DNA from: Caenibacillus caldisaponilyticus
GTDB taxonomy: Bacteria > Bacillota > Bacilli > Bacillales > Sporolactobacillaceae
Direction: 5' to 3'
Assembly: GCF_002003465.1 (NCBI RefSeq)
Contig: NZ_BDDQ01000009.1
Coordinates: forward strand, 1-64,000
Length of the DNA: 64,000 bases
Shown here: piece by piece, positions 9,949-22,056 of the stretch
How positions within the stretch are numbered: position 1 is the first letter of the stretch
Layout of the letters: each line of letters begins with the position of its first letter
Made by a program: the position numbers and the translations under genes
Notes under the pieces: generated by a model
What the model saw: the letters and a program-made list of their open reading frames with translations, nothing else
What the model was told of the DNA's origin: nothing
Database searches by the model: none

Positions 9949-10542
9949 ATGAAAAGAACGATGGCGATTTTGTCAACCGCCATGATGGTTGTAAGCTTCA
10001 CGACGGCGTGCGGCACGACGTACGATCGCGATAATGCCAACCGCGGCGTCCGAAATGTCGGCTATTACACCGATCGGGCGGGCCCGGATCTCGTCCCGGA
10101 TAACAACTACGCCCAAAACCGCCCGTATGTGCGCAATGGCAGAGACAACGTCGTAAGGAATAATGACGTGACCGATAACAGCTTTCAATGGGATAATGCC
10201 ACCGCCAGACGGATTGCCAGTCAGGTCAGCCGCTTGAAAGACGTGAAGGACGCGAGCGTGCTCATTAATGGCAACACCGTCGTCGTCGGCGTCATCCCCG
10301 AGGACAACGTGCAAAACACGCAAACCTTGGATGAACAAGTTCGGGCGGTCACCAAAAGCCTGGTTCGCGACAAACAAGTGCGCGTGGTGACCGATCGGAA
10401 CATCGTGAGAAGAATTATGGACGTCAACGACCGCATGGATAACGGGACGGCGCCCGGAAGGGAAGTTCGCTCGGACGTTAAAGGCATACTTAACGACATC
10501 GGCAATGCCATTAAACGCCCTTTTCAAAATAACAGCCGTTAG
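9949..10542 (+). CDS. YhcN/YlaJ-family sporulation lipoprotein
   Basis: The 197-residue product begins with a lipoprotein signal ([21 protein letters not shown], with Cys21 as the likely lipidated residue). An Asn/Arg/Asp-rich stretch follows, then the YhcN/YlaJ domain (about 75-160), recognisable in [30 protein letters not shown] and the later arginine-rich helix. Members are made in the forespore and found in the spore inner membrane; their biochemical role is not known. ATG 9949 has GAAAGGGGG 7 bases upstream and is preferred over an in-frame ATG at 9931. It is a single-gene unit with a terminator on each side. Confidence 0.8.
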   Translation: MKRTMAILSTAMMVVSFTTACGTTYDRDNANRGVRNVGYYTDRAGPDLVPDNNYAQNRPYVRNGRDNVVRNNDVTDNSFQWDNATARRIASQVSRLKDVKDASVLINGNTVVVGVIPEDNVQNTQTLDEQVRAVTKSLVRDKQVRVVTDRNIVRRIMDVNDRMDNGTAPGREVRSDVKGILNDIGNAIKRPFQNNSR

Positions 10543-10546
10543 ATCG

Positions 10547-10575
10547 AAGGCAGGCTTTCAGCCTGTCTTATTTAT
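10547..10575 (+). terminator. Intrinsic terminator after the YhcN-like gene
   Basis: AAGGCAGGCT pairs with AGCCTGTCTT (one G-T pair) around a TTC loop, followed by ATTTATT. Confidence 0.8.
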
Positions 10576-10666
10576 TGTTCCAAAAACAAGTTTATTTTGG
10601 AAAAAAGTGTTGTACCTTCCATCCGTCGCGGGTTGTCTGCCGGCTCCTTCTTCCGAGGGGAAGATG

Positions 10667-10675
10667 TGTTATAAT
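10667..10675 (+). promoter_or_regulatory. Extended -10 promoter of yebC
   Basis: TG-T-TATAAT is a perfect extended -10 element. There is no good -35 (CTTCTT at 17 bases). It lies about 35 bases upstream of the yebC start. Confidence 0.6.
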
Positions 10676-10709
10676 GTGGATGAATTTGTTGATGAGAGGG
10701 AGAGTCAGA

Positions 10710-11426
10710 ATGGCCGGACATTCGAAATGGAAAAATATACAACACCGCAAAAGCGCGCAAGATGCCAAGCGCGGTCGACTTTTCATGAAAATGAGCAAAG
10801 ATATTTTTACTGCCGCAAAAGAGGGCGGCGGTGATCCGGACAGCAACCCCGCCCTTCGCACGGCTATTGAAAAAGCCCGCGCGGTGAACATGCCGAACGA
10901 AAACATTGAGCGGGCCATAAAAAAAGCGACGGGAAACCTCGACGGCGTGTCGTATGAGGAAATCACGTATGAAGGCTATGGACCGGGCGGGGTGGCCGTG
11001 ATGGTCGACGTGTTGACGGACAATAAAAACCGTTCGGCTTCCGAAATCCGCCACGCTTTTTCCAAACACGGCGGAAACTTGGGAGAGAGCGGATGCGTGG
11101 CGTTTATGTTTGACAAAAAAGGCGTCATCACCGTCGCCAAAAACGACGTCGATGAAGATCAACTCATGTTGGACGCGTTGGAAGCCGGCGCCGAAGAAAT
11201 GGAAACCGAAGATGACGTTTATATCATCACGACGGAACCGGAAGCGTACCGCGCCGTTCGCGATGCGCTTCGCGAAAAGCAATATCCGGTCGAAGACGCC
11301 GAATTGACCATGGTGCCGAAAACGACCGCGTCGTTGTCTGAAGAGGACGCCGCGAAAATGGAAAAACTGATCGACGCTTTAGAAAGCCTCGATGATGTTC
11401 AAGACATTTATCACAACATGAATTAA
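10710..11426 (+). CDS. yebC: YebC/PmpR family (TACO1-like) regulatory protein
   Basis: The 238-residue product begins [22 protein letters not shown], the diagnostic start of the YebC/TACO1 family. Members are reported as transcription regulators and, more recently, as factors that relieve ribosome stalling at proline-rich stretches. Three alpha/beta domains are expected and the length is typical. The open frame extends 45 codons upstream, but the true start is ATG 10710 after a purine-rich site. It lies next to bofC, as yrbC does in B. subtilis. Confidence 0.95.
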   Translation: MAGHSKWKNIQHRKSAQDAKRGRLFMKMSKDIFTAAKEGGGDPDSNPALRTAIEKARAVNMPNENIERAIKKATGNLDGVSYEEITYEGYGPGGVAVMVDVLTDNKNRSASEIRHAFSKHGGNLGESGCVAFMFDKKGVITVAKNDVDEDQLMLDALEAGAEEMETEDDVYIITTEPEAYRAVRDALREKQYPVEDAELTMVPKTTASLSEEDAAKMEKLIDALESLDDVQDIYHNMN

Positions 11427-11506
11427 TCTTTTATCATAATCATCTCTTGGTCGGGGGATAATACAAATAAAATTTTACGATCCTCCCACTAAGGGGTGAT
11501 TTTGTT

Positions 11507-12004
11507 ATGATTTATCGTTGTCTTTTGGCGCTCCTCCTTGCCGCCGTTTCGCTCGGCGTCGAGCTTTTTGGCGGCGGGACGGCCTTGGCGAATACGAAAG
11601 TCCCGGCGTGCGCCAAACTTCACGTGCGGGAACATGCGGTGTCCGGGTCGGTGCGGGTGCAAAAGCCGGAGACCGTCCGGATCCATCTCAAGACCACCTA
11701 TGCCGACGGCATTTCGGTTGAACGAGTGATCGATGGGCACGTCATCGCGATCGACGATGTCCAAAGCAAATATCGCGGCTTTCATGTCCGGAAGTGCTCG
11801 GGAAATGAAGTCTTTTTGAATAAAAGAGTCGACGCGCCGTCGCCCGTGACCGAAACCGCGGCCATTATTGGTTTGGAAAGCGGACGGGTTCTCAGCCTCC
11901 ATAACAGGACGCTCCGACACCGACCGATTCAAACGTTTTTTCAGATTGACGTGAGCGCGCTCGAGACGAATCGCGCCGCGACATTGAACAAATCGTTTTC
12001 GTAA
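11507..12004 (+). CDS. bofC: BofC, intercompartmental checkpoint regulator of sigma-K activation
   Basis: BofC is a forespore protein exported to the intermembrane space, where it restrains SpoIVB signalling to the SpoIVFA/SpoIVFB complex. The 165-residue product has a signal peptide (about 1-28, ending ALA), an N-terminal four-stranded domain with the paired YADG region, and a C-terminal domain with SKYRGF, VFLNKRVDAPSP and the family-like SFFQIDV-type motif (here TFFQIDVSALE). ATG 11507 has an AAGGGGTGA site. It lies upstream of ruvA as in B. subtilis, though csbX is missing here. Divergence is moderate; context supports the call. Confidence 0.85.
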   Translation: MIYRCLLALLLAAVSLGVELFGGGTALANTKVPACAKLHVREHAVSGSVRVQKPETVRIHLKTTYADGISVERVIDGHVIAIDDVQSKYRGFHVRKCSGNEVFLNKRVDAPSPVTETAAIIGLESGRVLSLHNRTLRHRPIQTFFQIDVSALETNRAATLNKSFS

Positions 12005-12018
12005 GCCTCGAACCATCC

Positions 12019-12040
12019 GCCCCGATGCCGGGGCTTTTTT
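12019..12040 (+). terminator. Intrinsic terminator after bofC
   Basis: GCCCCG pairs with CGGGGC around an ATGC loop, followed by six T. Confidence 0.85.
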
Positions 12041-12296
12041 CATGCTTCCGGAAGAGCGCGGCGCGGTTCGCACCGTTGGAAACGGTCGCTTGCGCGCGCC
12101 ACCAGCGGCGGAAAGCGGCCGCGTCCTGATCAGGGGATCAACTGCCCAAGTTTTTCCCGTTCGTCGGATTATGGTATGATGGATGTTGAAGTGTTTCTAG
12201 TAAAGAAGAGCGATCGCAACCGCCGCTTGGGCGCGGCGCCGTCCACGTCCTCGGGTTGCGATAAAGTTGCTGCAGAGTGCTGTGGGGGATAGCGAT

Positions 12297-12884
12297 TTGA
12301 TCGAATACATTCGCGGAACGCTTTCGGATGTGACGAGCGCCTATATCGTCGTGGACAACGGCGGCATCGGCTATTTGATTTACTGCCCGAATCCTTATTC
12401 GTTTCTACCGATCGGGGCCGAGCTCACCGTGTTTACCTATCAATACGTTCGCGAAGACGCAATCCATTTATACGGTTTTAAGACGAGAGAAGAACGCGAC
12501 CTTTTCATTCACCTGTTGAGCGTTTCCGGCATCGGCCCGAAAGGAGCGCTCGCCATTGTGGCTTCCGGAGAACCGGGACGGGTCGCGGCGGCCATTGAAA
12601 ATGAAGACGAGCGGTTTTTGACGAAATTTCCCGGCGTCGGAAAAAAGACCGCCCGGCAAATGATCCTTGATTTGAAAGGAAAGCTCGGCCGCGTCGGAAC
12701 GGCCGAGCAAGCGGGCGTCCAGCCGGCGGAAACCAATCGGGCGCTGGATGATGCCGTTCAGGCGCTCTATGCTCTCGGTTATTCGGATAAAGAGATCCGG
12801 CGCATCCTGCCGGAATTGGAAGGCGAACCGCTTGCGACCGATGAGTATGTGCGCAAAGCTTTGCGTTTGATGTTGAATCAATAA
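12297..12884 (+). CDS. ruvA: Holliday junction branch migration protein RuvA
   Basis: RuvA tetramers bind four-way DNA junctions and load the RuvB motor. The 195-residue product has the OB-fold domain I (1-64), tandem helix-hairpin-helix domain II (about 70-130; [11 protein letters not shown] and [20 protein letters not shown]) and a C-terminal three-helix domain III that contacts RuvB. TTG 12297 is preceded by GGGGGA at spacing 7 and matches the normal N-terminus (IEYIRGTL); the frame is open 30 bases further up. About 290 bases precede it, with an extended -10 (TGGTATGAT, 12172-12180) as a probable promoter. ruvB follows after 15 bases. Confidence 0.96.
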   Translation: MIEYIRGTLSDVTSAYIVVDNGGIGYLIYCPNPYSFLPIGAELTVFTYQYVREDAIHLYGFKTREERDLFIHLLSVSGIGPKGALAIVASGEPGRVAAAIENEDERFLTKFPGVGKKTARQMILDLKGKLGRVGTAEQAGVQPAETNRALDDAVQALYALGYSDKEIRRILPELEGEPLATDEYVRKALRLMLNQ

Positions 12885-12899
12885 GGGAGGGTGGCGGAT

Positions 12900-13902
<1,003 letters not shown>

Positions 13903-13910
<8 letters not shown>

Positions 13911-14103
13911 TTTCGGAAAGGTGCTCATGGCCATGGCCGTCGTTTTGTTCGTCATCGGCGCACTATGGCAGATCATCGGACGCCTTCCCGGCGACATCGT
14001 GATCCGCAAGGGGAATACGGTGTTTTACTTTCCGATCGTCACTTCCATCGTCATCAGCGTCGTCCTGTCCTTGATCTTCTATCTCATCAATCGCTTTCGT
14101 TAA
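13903..14103 (+). CDS. DUF2905 small membrane protein (YrzS-like)
   Basis: This 66-residue protein has two hydrophobic segments (about 3-21 and 44-62) separated by [12 protein letters not shown], the DUF2905 signature. The function is unknown. It overlaps the end of ruvB by 8 bases, and the conserved position between ruvB and queA in Bacillaceae suggests co-transcription rather than shared function. ATG 13903 has GAGAGG about 10 bases upstream. Confidence 0.88.
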
Positions 14104-14157
14104 ATCGACGGCCGATGTCATCCGTCGCTTTCGTTATAACAACCAGAGGTGTCTGCC

Positions 14158-16346
<2,189 letters not shown>

Positions 16347-16372
16347 ATTTACTCATAAAGGAGGGTAAAGGC

Positions 16373-16705
16373 TTGTCAGGACAATACTCTTCACTCATCG
16401 TGTTGGTCGTGTTCTTCGTCATTTTCTACTTCCTGTTCATTCGCCCGCAGCAAAAGCGGCAGAAAGAAACCGCGCAAATGCAGGCGAATTTGGCGAAGGG
16501 CGACAAGGTGGTCACGATCGGCGGCCTGCACGGCACGATTGACGCCATCGAAGACAACAAAGTGACGCTCAAGTGCAACGGCACGGCCAGGCTGACGTTC
16601 GACCGCACGGCGATTCGCGAAGTGATTCAGAAGCGCGCGAATCCCCACGAAAAAGACAAAGCGAAGGAAGACGAAAGCAAGGGCGGTGCGAAGGAGTCCG
16701 AATAA
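16373..16705 (+). CDS. yajC: Sec translocase accessory subunit YajC
   Basis: YajC associates with SecDF. The 110-residue product has one membrane segment (about 7-24, FFVIFYFLFIRPQQKRQKE is the signature) and a small cytoplasmic domain (VVTIGGLHGTI), then a long charged lysine/glutamate tail. TTG 16373 follows AAAGGAGGGT at spacing 6. It follows tgt as in most bacteria. secD and secF lie about 3 kb downstream. Confidence 0.95.
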   Translation: MSGQYSSLIVLVVFFVIFYFLFIRPQQKRQKETAQMQANLAKGDKVVTIGGLHGTIDAIEDNKVTLKCNGTARLTFDRTAIREVIQKRANPHEKDKAKEDESKGGAKESE

Positions 16706-16766
16706 ACGGGCTCCGCATCGGCATTCGTCGCCTGCTCAAGGCGGATCCTTTCATCATCTCACGGCA

Positions 16767-16805
16767 AAATGCGCCCCTCCACCCGAGGGACGCATTTATT
16801 TTTTG
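16767..16805. terminator. Bidirectional terminator between yajC and the TIGR04086 gene
   Basis: AAATGCGCCCCTC (16767-16779) pairs with GAGGGACGCATTT (16785-16797). On the plus strand it is followed by ATTTTTT; on the minus strand by TTTT. It serves the convergent genes yajC and the membrane protein gene. Confidence 0.8.
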
Positions 16806-17173
16806 ACGAAAAGATTGACGCCGATGATGCCGCCCATGGCCGTGACGGCGGTGTTCGCCACCACTGCGGCCATTTGCGAGGCGGCGAGCGTGCGGTCAAA
16901 TCCGAGAAACAGGACGAGATAAATGACGGCGGAGTAGAAGAGGCCCGTGCAGGCGCCCGTGACCAAACCTCTTTCTTTCATTTTGGCTCCGGCGGTCATG
17001 CCGCCGATGAAGAGCGCGATGAGCGAGAGAATCATCATGGAGAGCGGGGTGAGCGACGCCTCCGACAGCGAGCTCCATTTTAAAATCGAGGTCAAGAAGA
17101 ACGCCGCGATCAGAATGAGAATGAAGCTGATGACCATGCCGAAACTGCACGCGATAAACAGCCGTTTCGCCAC
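16796..17173 (-). CDS. TIGR04086/YrzE-family membrane protein
   Basis: This 125-residue protein has four hydrophobic segments and the glycine-rich FIGGMTAGAKMKERGLVTGACTGLFY-type region of the TIGR04086 family. The function is unknown; in B. subtilis the yrzE homologue also lies between yajC and spoVB. The frame opens at 17194, but AGGAGGTG places the start at GTG 17173. It ends within the shared bidirectional terminator. Confidence 0.82.
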   Translation of the reverse strand: MAKRLFIACSFGMVISFILILIAAFFLTSILKWSSLSEASLTPLSMMILSLIALFIGGMTAGAKMKERGLVTGACTGLFYSAVIYLVLFLGFDRTLAASQMAAVVANTAVTAMGGIIGVNLFVKK

Positions 17174-17332
17174 ACCGGACACCTCCTGAAACATTCGGAT
17201 TTTCTAATTAAAGCTTATTCACGTTCGACTGATTTAGAAGACGCTTAAGGGAAACCGATCGGTGCGCGTATGGATCTTTTCCCCTTTCGCCGCTGACAAG
17301 CCCATGCGTTGCCGGGCTTCATGTTCGGGCGA

Positions 17333-18886
17333 TTAGGCGATCCACTTGCCGATCACCGGAAAATGTTCAAACTCTTTTTTGGTCACGAGCCGGACGGCGA
17401 TGATGAGAATGAGATAGAATCCCGCTGTGGCGGCGATCAGCAGAGCGGTGCGCGGAAGCAGTTTCCACGCCGTGAACCAATGCTTCGAACCATAAAGGCC
17501 GAACGCCCCAGTCGCCAACATCGCGGCGGCGCCTTTCACATAATCCCACACAACGAGACGAAAACCGATCGATTTGACCACGGAAGCGAGATTGAGCAAG
17601 GTGACGAGCACGACGTTGATCGCGTAACCGAGCGCGGCGCCCATGATCCCGAGTTCCGGCCGGCTGGCGAGGGCGAAAATGGTCAAGATCTTGACGACGG
17701 CGCCTATCAGGCTGTTCAACATGGCCGCTTTGGCGAGATCCAGCGCCTGCAAGACGGCGGCGAGCGGGGATTGAAAATAAAACAGGATGAAAAAGGGGGC
17801 CATGGCCAAGACGTAAACCGCCGATTTTGGCGAGTGGTAAAGCAGCGTCATGAGCGGCTCGGCGTATACATAAGAGATGACGATCGAAAGCCCGCCGGCG
17901 ATCATCGCGATTTTTAATGCTTGATTGACGCGATAGTGAATGACGTCCGTTCGTTTATTGGCGGCGGCTTCGCTCACGGTCGGCACGAGCGAGACGTACA
18001 AGGAGTGGGTGATGAAGCTCGGCAGCGTGAGCAACGGGATCGCCAATCCGGCGAGCTCCCCGTATTGTTTGGTGGCGGCGGCGGCAGACAGCCCGGCGAA
18101 CGCCAGGCTTTGCGCGACGACGATCGGTTCGAGAAAATAAGAAAATGAACCGATGAGGCGGCTGGCGGTCGTCGGCAACGCGATGTTCATCAACTGATAA
18201 AATGTGGTCTTCCCTTTTCCGAGATAGCGCCAAAACTGCTTTCGAATCCGGATTTTTTTCCGCGCTTTAAAAACGCCGAGCATAAATAAAAGGGAGATGA
18301 GTTCGCCGATGATGCCCGAAATCATCGCGCCGGCGGCGGCATATTCAATGCCGTACGGAAGCAGCGCCGTCGAAAACCAGGCGACGAGGGTGATGCGCAC
18401 GATCTGTTCGATCACCATGGACCACGCGTACGGCGTCATGTTCTGCATGCCTTGAAAATAGCCGCGCACGACCGATGCGACGCCGACGATCGGGATGACC
18501 GGAGCGATCGCGAGGAGCGGGTAAACCGTTCGTTCATCGGTAAAGAGGATTTTGGAAACGAGGGGGGCGCCGATCATCAAGGCCGTCGTAAACAAAACGC
18601 TGAGCGCGCCGACGACCGCTAACGATACCGTCAAGACGCGTTTGATTTTGCGCCGGTCATCGACGGCTTGCGCTTCCGCGACCATCTTGGAAATCGCGGT
18701 CGGAAGGCCCAATTGCGTCAGCGCGACGGTAAAGAGAAGCGTCGGATAGGCCATCATATAGAGCCCCATGCCTTCTTCACCGATGATTCGCGCCAACACG
18801 ATGCGGTTGGCGACGCCCAAAATCTTGGTCACCATTCCGGCGATCATGAGGATGAAGGCTCCGCGAAGAAAGGTTTGTTTTTCCAT
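17333..18886 (-). CDS. spoVB: Stage V sporulation protein B (SpoVB), MOP-family flippase
   Basis: SpoVB is a polytopic protein of the MOP/MurJ-like exporter superfamily, needed for spore cortex synthesis and thought to move lipid-linked peptidoglycan precursors. The 517-residue product has about 14 membrane segments. Its start, KQTFLRGAFILMIAGMVTKILG, and GEEGMGLYMMAYP are typical of SpoVB. ATG 18886 has AGGGGG about 6 bases upstream; the frame opens 69 codons earlier but that extension is not hydrophobic. The length matches B. subtilis SpoVB (518). It is divergent from comN. Confidence 0.93.
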   Translation of the reverse strand: MEKQTFLRGAFILMIAGMVTKILGVANRIVLARIIGEEGMGLYMMAYPTLLFTVALTQLGLPTAISKMVAEAQAVDDRRKIKRVLTVSLAVVGALSVLFTTALMIGAPLVSKILFTDERTVYPLLAIAPVIPIVGVASVVRGYFQGMQNMTPYAWSMVIEQIVRITLVAWFSTALLPYGIEYAAAGAMISGIIGELISLLFMLGVFKARKKIRIRKQFWRYLGKGKTTFYQLMNIALPTTASRLIGSFSYFLEPIVVAQSLAFAGLSAAAATKQYGELAGLAIPLLTLPSFITHSLYVSLVPTVSEAAANKRTDVIHYRVNQALKIAMIAGGLSIVISYVYAEPLMTLLYHSPKSAVYVLAMAPFFILFYFQSPLAAVLQALDLAKAAMLNSLIGAVVKILTIFALASRPELGIMGAALGYAINVVLVTLLNLASVVKSIGFRLVVWDYVKGAAAMLATGAFGLYGSKHWFTAWKLLPRTALLIAATAGFYLILIIAVRLVTKKEFEHFPVIGKWIA

Positions 18887-19116
18887 TCGATACCCCCTGC
18901 TTTCCACGGCGCGCTCAGGCGTGAGTTCCGCGAGGCATTGTCTCTGTCCTAAAAAAGTATATGCCCGATGCTTGGTCAAGCATGACAAGCGATCCGAGAA
19001 AACGCTTTCCTCTGTCGGCGGCTTTCGTTTTATGTTATATTTGTAAAAAAGGTTGTCTTGCCGTTTGGCTTTTTGCGGAAAGTTGTGGGACACCAGAGGT
19101 TACGGGGTGAAACGAT

Positions 19117-19392
19117 TTGAGCAGTGAGCCGAGCATTTACGATGAATGGCGTCATAAAATCGAACCGTTTATCACAAGCAAGCTGGAAGAATTTCGATTT
19201 TTGGGGCTCGAGCGGTTGACCGCCGACGAATTGTGGGCGTTTATAAAGGAACAGCTGGAAAAAGCCAAAGAAGAACCGCGCCTGCATCGGATCGTCAGCC
19301 GCGTGATGCGGCTTTCCATCAACGATTACATGAACAAAATCCGCATGGAAATGTTCCGGGAGGCCGGTTCCTTAGAATCATTTGATATATAA
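19117..19392 (+). CDS. comN: Post-transcriptional regulator ComN-like (YrzD)
   Basis: This is a 91-residue helical protein containing LTADELWAFIKEQLEK and RLHRIVSRVMRLSINDYMNKIRMEM, typical of the PF13797 family. In B. subtilis ComN controls comE mRNA and interacts with DivIVA. It starts with TTG 19117 after GGGGTGAAA. Its place between spoVB (divergent) and secD is the same as in B. subtilis. Confidence 0.83.
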   Translation: MSSEPSIYDEWRHKIEPFITSKLEEFRFLGLERLTADELWAFIKEQLEKAKEEPRLHRIVSRVMRLSINDYMNKIRMEMFREAGSLESFDI

Positions 19393-19514
19393 TTTTAGGG
19401 CTTTTAGACAAGCCGCCGCGCCTCTTTTTTTTTTGAAACCCGAAATTTAAAAAGTATTTTTGAAATAACGGAGCATCGCTGTGGGGTCTTAAGAGAACGG
19501 CGCCTTATCCTTTA

Positions 19515-19544
19515 TTGACAGCGAAAAAACAAGCTCACTATAAT
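19515..19544 (+). promoter_or_regulatory. Sigma-A promoter of secD-secF
   Basis: A perfect TTGACA (19515-19520) and perfect TATAAT (19539-19544) are separated by 18 bases, 37 bases before the secD start. Confidence 0.85.
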
Positions 19545-19580
19545 TAACTTATTGCAGGTACCCATGAGGAGGTAGTGCGC

Positions 19581-20894
19581 ATGGCCAAGAAATCTAAAAT
19601 ATTCAAGGGGAGGATTGCCGCTTTTTTCTTGATTTTGGTCATATTGGCTGTCGTCATCGGTTTTACGACGAAACCGATTATTAATAATATAAAGCTGGGC
19701 CTGGATCTCCAGGGCGGTTTCGAAGTGCTCTACAATGTGACCACGATCGATGGAAAAAAGCCGAATTCTGAAACGCTTCATGAAGCGGTGGCGGCCATCA
19801 ACCGACGGATCAATGCGCTGGGCGTCAGCGAACCGCAAATTTCCATCGAAAACGGCCATCAAATTCGCGTGCAATTGGCCGGCATCAAAGATCAGGCCAA
19901 AGCGAGAGAGCTCTTGTCCACCACGGCCCATTTGACCTTTCGGGATTATAAAGACCGCTTGATGATGGACGGAACCGAAATCATCCCGGGAAGCGCGAAA
20001 GTCGAATTTGACAGCACGACGAACGCGCCGGTCGTCGCTTTAAAAATCAAGCACCCCGAGAAATTCGCGAAAATCACAAAAGAGGTGCTGAACATCTCGC
20101 CGCCCAACAACGTGCTGGTCATCTGGCTGGACTGGCACAAGGGGCTGTCGTATCAAAATGAATCGACGAAAGACCACCCAGCATACATATCCGCGCCGCA
20201 AGTCCACGAGGTACTGGATCGAAAAGATATCATGATCACCGGATTGGATTCCGTGGAGGAAGCCAAAAACCTCGCCGCGCTTTTAAACGCCGGGGCTTTG
20301 CCGGTCAAAATGAAGGAAGTTTATTCGACGTCTGTCGGCGCTCAGCTCGGGCAACATGCGATGACGAAAACGGTGACCGCGGGCGTCATTGGCATCGCGG
20401 CGGTGTTCCTTTTCATGTTGCTGTTCTATCGCTTTGGAGGCTTTATCGCCAACATCGCGCTCATTGCATATATCTGGCTCGTGCTCGCGGTTTTTGTCGG
20501 GTTGCAAGCGGTGTTGACGCTGCCGGGCATCGCCGCGTTGATCCTCGGGGTCGGTATGGCGGTCGATGCCAATATCATTACCTTGGAACGGATAAAAGAA
20601 GAAATCCGTTGGGGCAAATCGGTCCGTTCGGCCTTTAAAGCCGGCAACCATCGTTCCTTTACCACGATTTTCGACTCAAACTTGACGACCATCATCGCCG
20701 GAGCTGTCATGTTCGTTTATGGGACAAGTTCGGTCAAAGGGTTTGCGGTCATGCTTATCGTGAGCATTCTCGCCAGCTTCCTGACGGCGGTCTTTTTCGC
20801 GAGATTTTTGACGTGGTTGTGGGTCTCAAGCCGCATCCTCGATCATAGACCCGGGTGGTTCGGTGTGAGAAAGGGTGACATCCGTGAGCTTTAA
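19581..20894 (+). CDS. secD: Protein translocase subunit SecD
   Basis: SecD forms, with SecF, an RND-like complex that uses the proton gradient to pull proteins through SecYEG. The 437-residue product has an N-terminal membrane segment, the motif LGLDLQGGFEVLY, an extracytoplasmic domain and a C-terminal five-helix bundle with GVGMAVDANIITLERIKEE (the conserved charged TM4 region). ATG 19581 follows GAGGAGGT at spacing 7; GTG 19575 is too close to the site. Unlike B. subtilis, where SecDF is one chain, this gene stops and secF follows as a separate, overlapping gene. Confidence 0.96.
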   Translation: MAKKSKIFKGRIAAFFLILVILAVVIGFTTKPIINNIKLGLDLQGGFEVLYNVTTIDGKKPNSETLHEAVAAINRRINALGVSEPQISIENGHQIRVQLAGIKDQAKARELLSTTAHLTFRDYKDRLMMDGTEIIPGSAKVEFDSTTNAPVVALKIKHPEKFAKITKEVLNISPPNNVLVIWLDWHKGLSYQNESTKDHPAYISAPQVHEVLDRKDIMITGLDSVEEAKNLAALLNAGALPVKMKEVYSTSVGAQLGQHAMTKTVTAGVIGIAAVFLFMLLFYRFGGFIANIALIAYIWLVLAVFVGLQAVLTLPGIAALILGVGMAVDANIITLERIKEEIRWGKSVRSAFKAGNHRSFTTIFDSNLTTIIAGAVMFVYGTSSVKGFAVMLIVSILASFLTAVFFARFLTWLWVSSRILDHRPGWFGVRKGDIREL

Positions 20895-21807
20895 ATCCTT
20901 TGATTTCGTCAAACACCGCAACATATTTTTCGGCCTGTCCATCACATTGACCATACTGGGGATCATCAGCTTGATCTTCTTACGGCTCAATCTCGGCATC
21001 GATTTTGCGAGCGGCACGCGGGTGGATATCATGGCCAAACACGCCATATCCATTGACAAAGTGACCGCCACTTTGGATCACTTGGGTCTAAAGTATGAAC
21101 GGCCGACCCTTTCCGGCAGCGAACATAACATTGCGAGCGTCCGTTTGCCGAAGGTGTTAGACCATCAGGAAGTCGCCCAAGTTAAAGCCGCCTTCAAAAA
21201 GGCGTTCGGCGTGGACCCGAGCGTGAGCACAGTGTCGCCGCAGATCGGCCGCGACTTGGCGAAAAACGCTTTTTGGGCCGTGCTCATTTCTTCCCTTTTC
21301 ATCATCGTGTACGTTTGGATCCGTTTTGAATTCTTGCAAGGTCTCGCGGCGATCATCGCACTGTTGCACGACGCGTTCTTCATCATTACGGTCTTCAGCC
21401 TCCTGCACATCGAGGTGAACATCATCTTCATCGCCGCGGTGCTCACGATCATCGGCTATTCGATTAACGATACGATCGTCACGTTCGACCGCATCCGTGA
21501 AAACATGCGGCTGCGCAAGAAAAAGATCAAGACGTTTGATGAGTTGGCGGAATTGGTGAATACGAGCATTCGCCAGACGATTGTGCGTTCCATCAATACC
21601 GTCATGACCGTCTTGCTTACGGTCGTCGCTTTGATGATCTTCGGGAGCACGGAAATCCGCACGTTTACGATCGCTTTGTTCGTCGGGTTGATTTGCGGCT
21701 GTTATTCGTCGATCTTCATCGCTTCGCCGCTTTGGGCGGTATTAAAATTCAAGTACATCACCCGGGAGCGGAAAAAAGGCAAAAAATCCGCTGAATCCCT
21801 TACATGA
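20884..21807 (+). CDS. secF: Protein translocase subunit SecF
   Basis: SecF is the partner of SecD. The 307-residue product has the signature FDFVKHRNIFFGLSI, LGIDFASGTRVDI, and the transmembrane core IGYSINDTIVTFDRIREN. AAAGGGTGA supports GTG 20884, which overlaps the end of secD by 11 bases; an in-frame GTG at 20875 lies inside the ribosome site. The overlap suggests coupled translation and a one-to-one ratio. Confidence 0.96.
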   Translation: MSFKSFDFVKHRNIFFGLSITLTILGIISLIFLRLNLGIDFASGTRVDIMAKHAISIDKVTATLDHLGLKYERPTLSGSEHNIASVRLPKVLDHQEVAQVKAAFKKAFGVDPSVSTVSPQIGRDLAKNAFWAVLISSLFIIVYVWIRFEFLQGLAAIIALLHDAFFIITVFSLLHIEVNIIFIAAVLTIIGYSINDTIVTFDRIRENMRLRKKKIKTFDELAELVNTSIRQTIVRSINTVMTVLLTVVALMIFGSTEIRTFTIALFVGLICGCYSSIFIASPLWAVLKFKYITRERKKGKKSAESLT

Positions 21808-22056
21808 TTGAAATGCTGTTGGCAACGGCTTTTCCGGACGATTGAAACGCGCTTTCCATTCGGTCATCAAACGAATAGCGCGATGGGAGGCTCAGCGTCT
21901 TTCAACGCCGGACACAACTGTATTCAAGAGACTTGACGGGCATGCGCGCGCCGCATGCCCATGCCTTTGTCCCGCATTCAACCGCGCCGAGGCTCGCGCG
22001 GGCACCTGTGGCGTTGGCTGCCAGGATGCGGACGGTTGACGAAGAAGGTGAATGAG

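Noticed and set aside
19393-19440. Terminator after comN at the CTTTTTTTTTT run
   Set aside because: The T-run is clear, but the sequence before it does not form a convincing stem.
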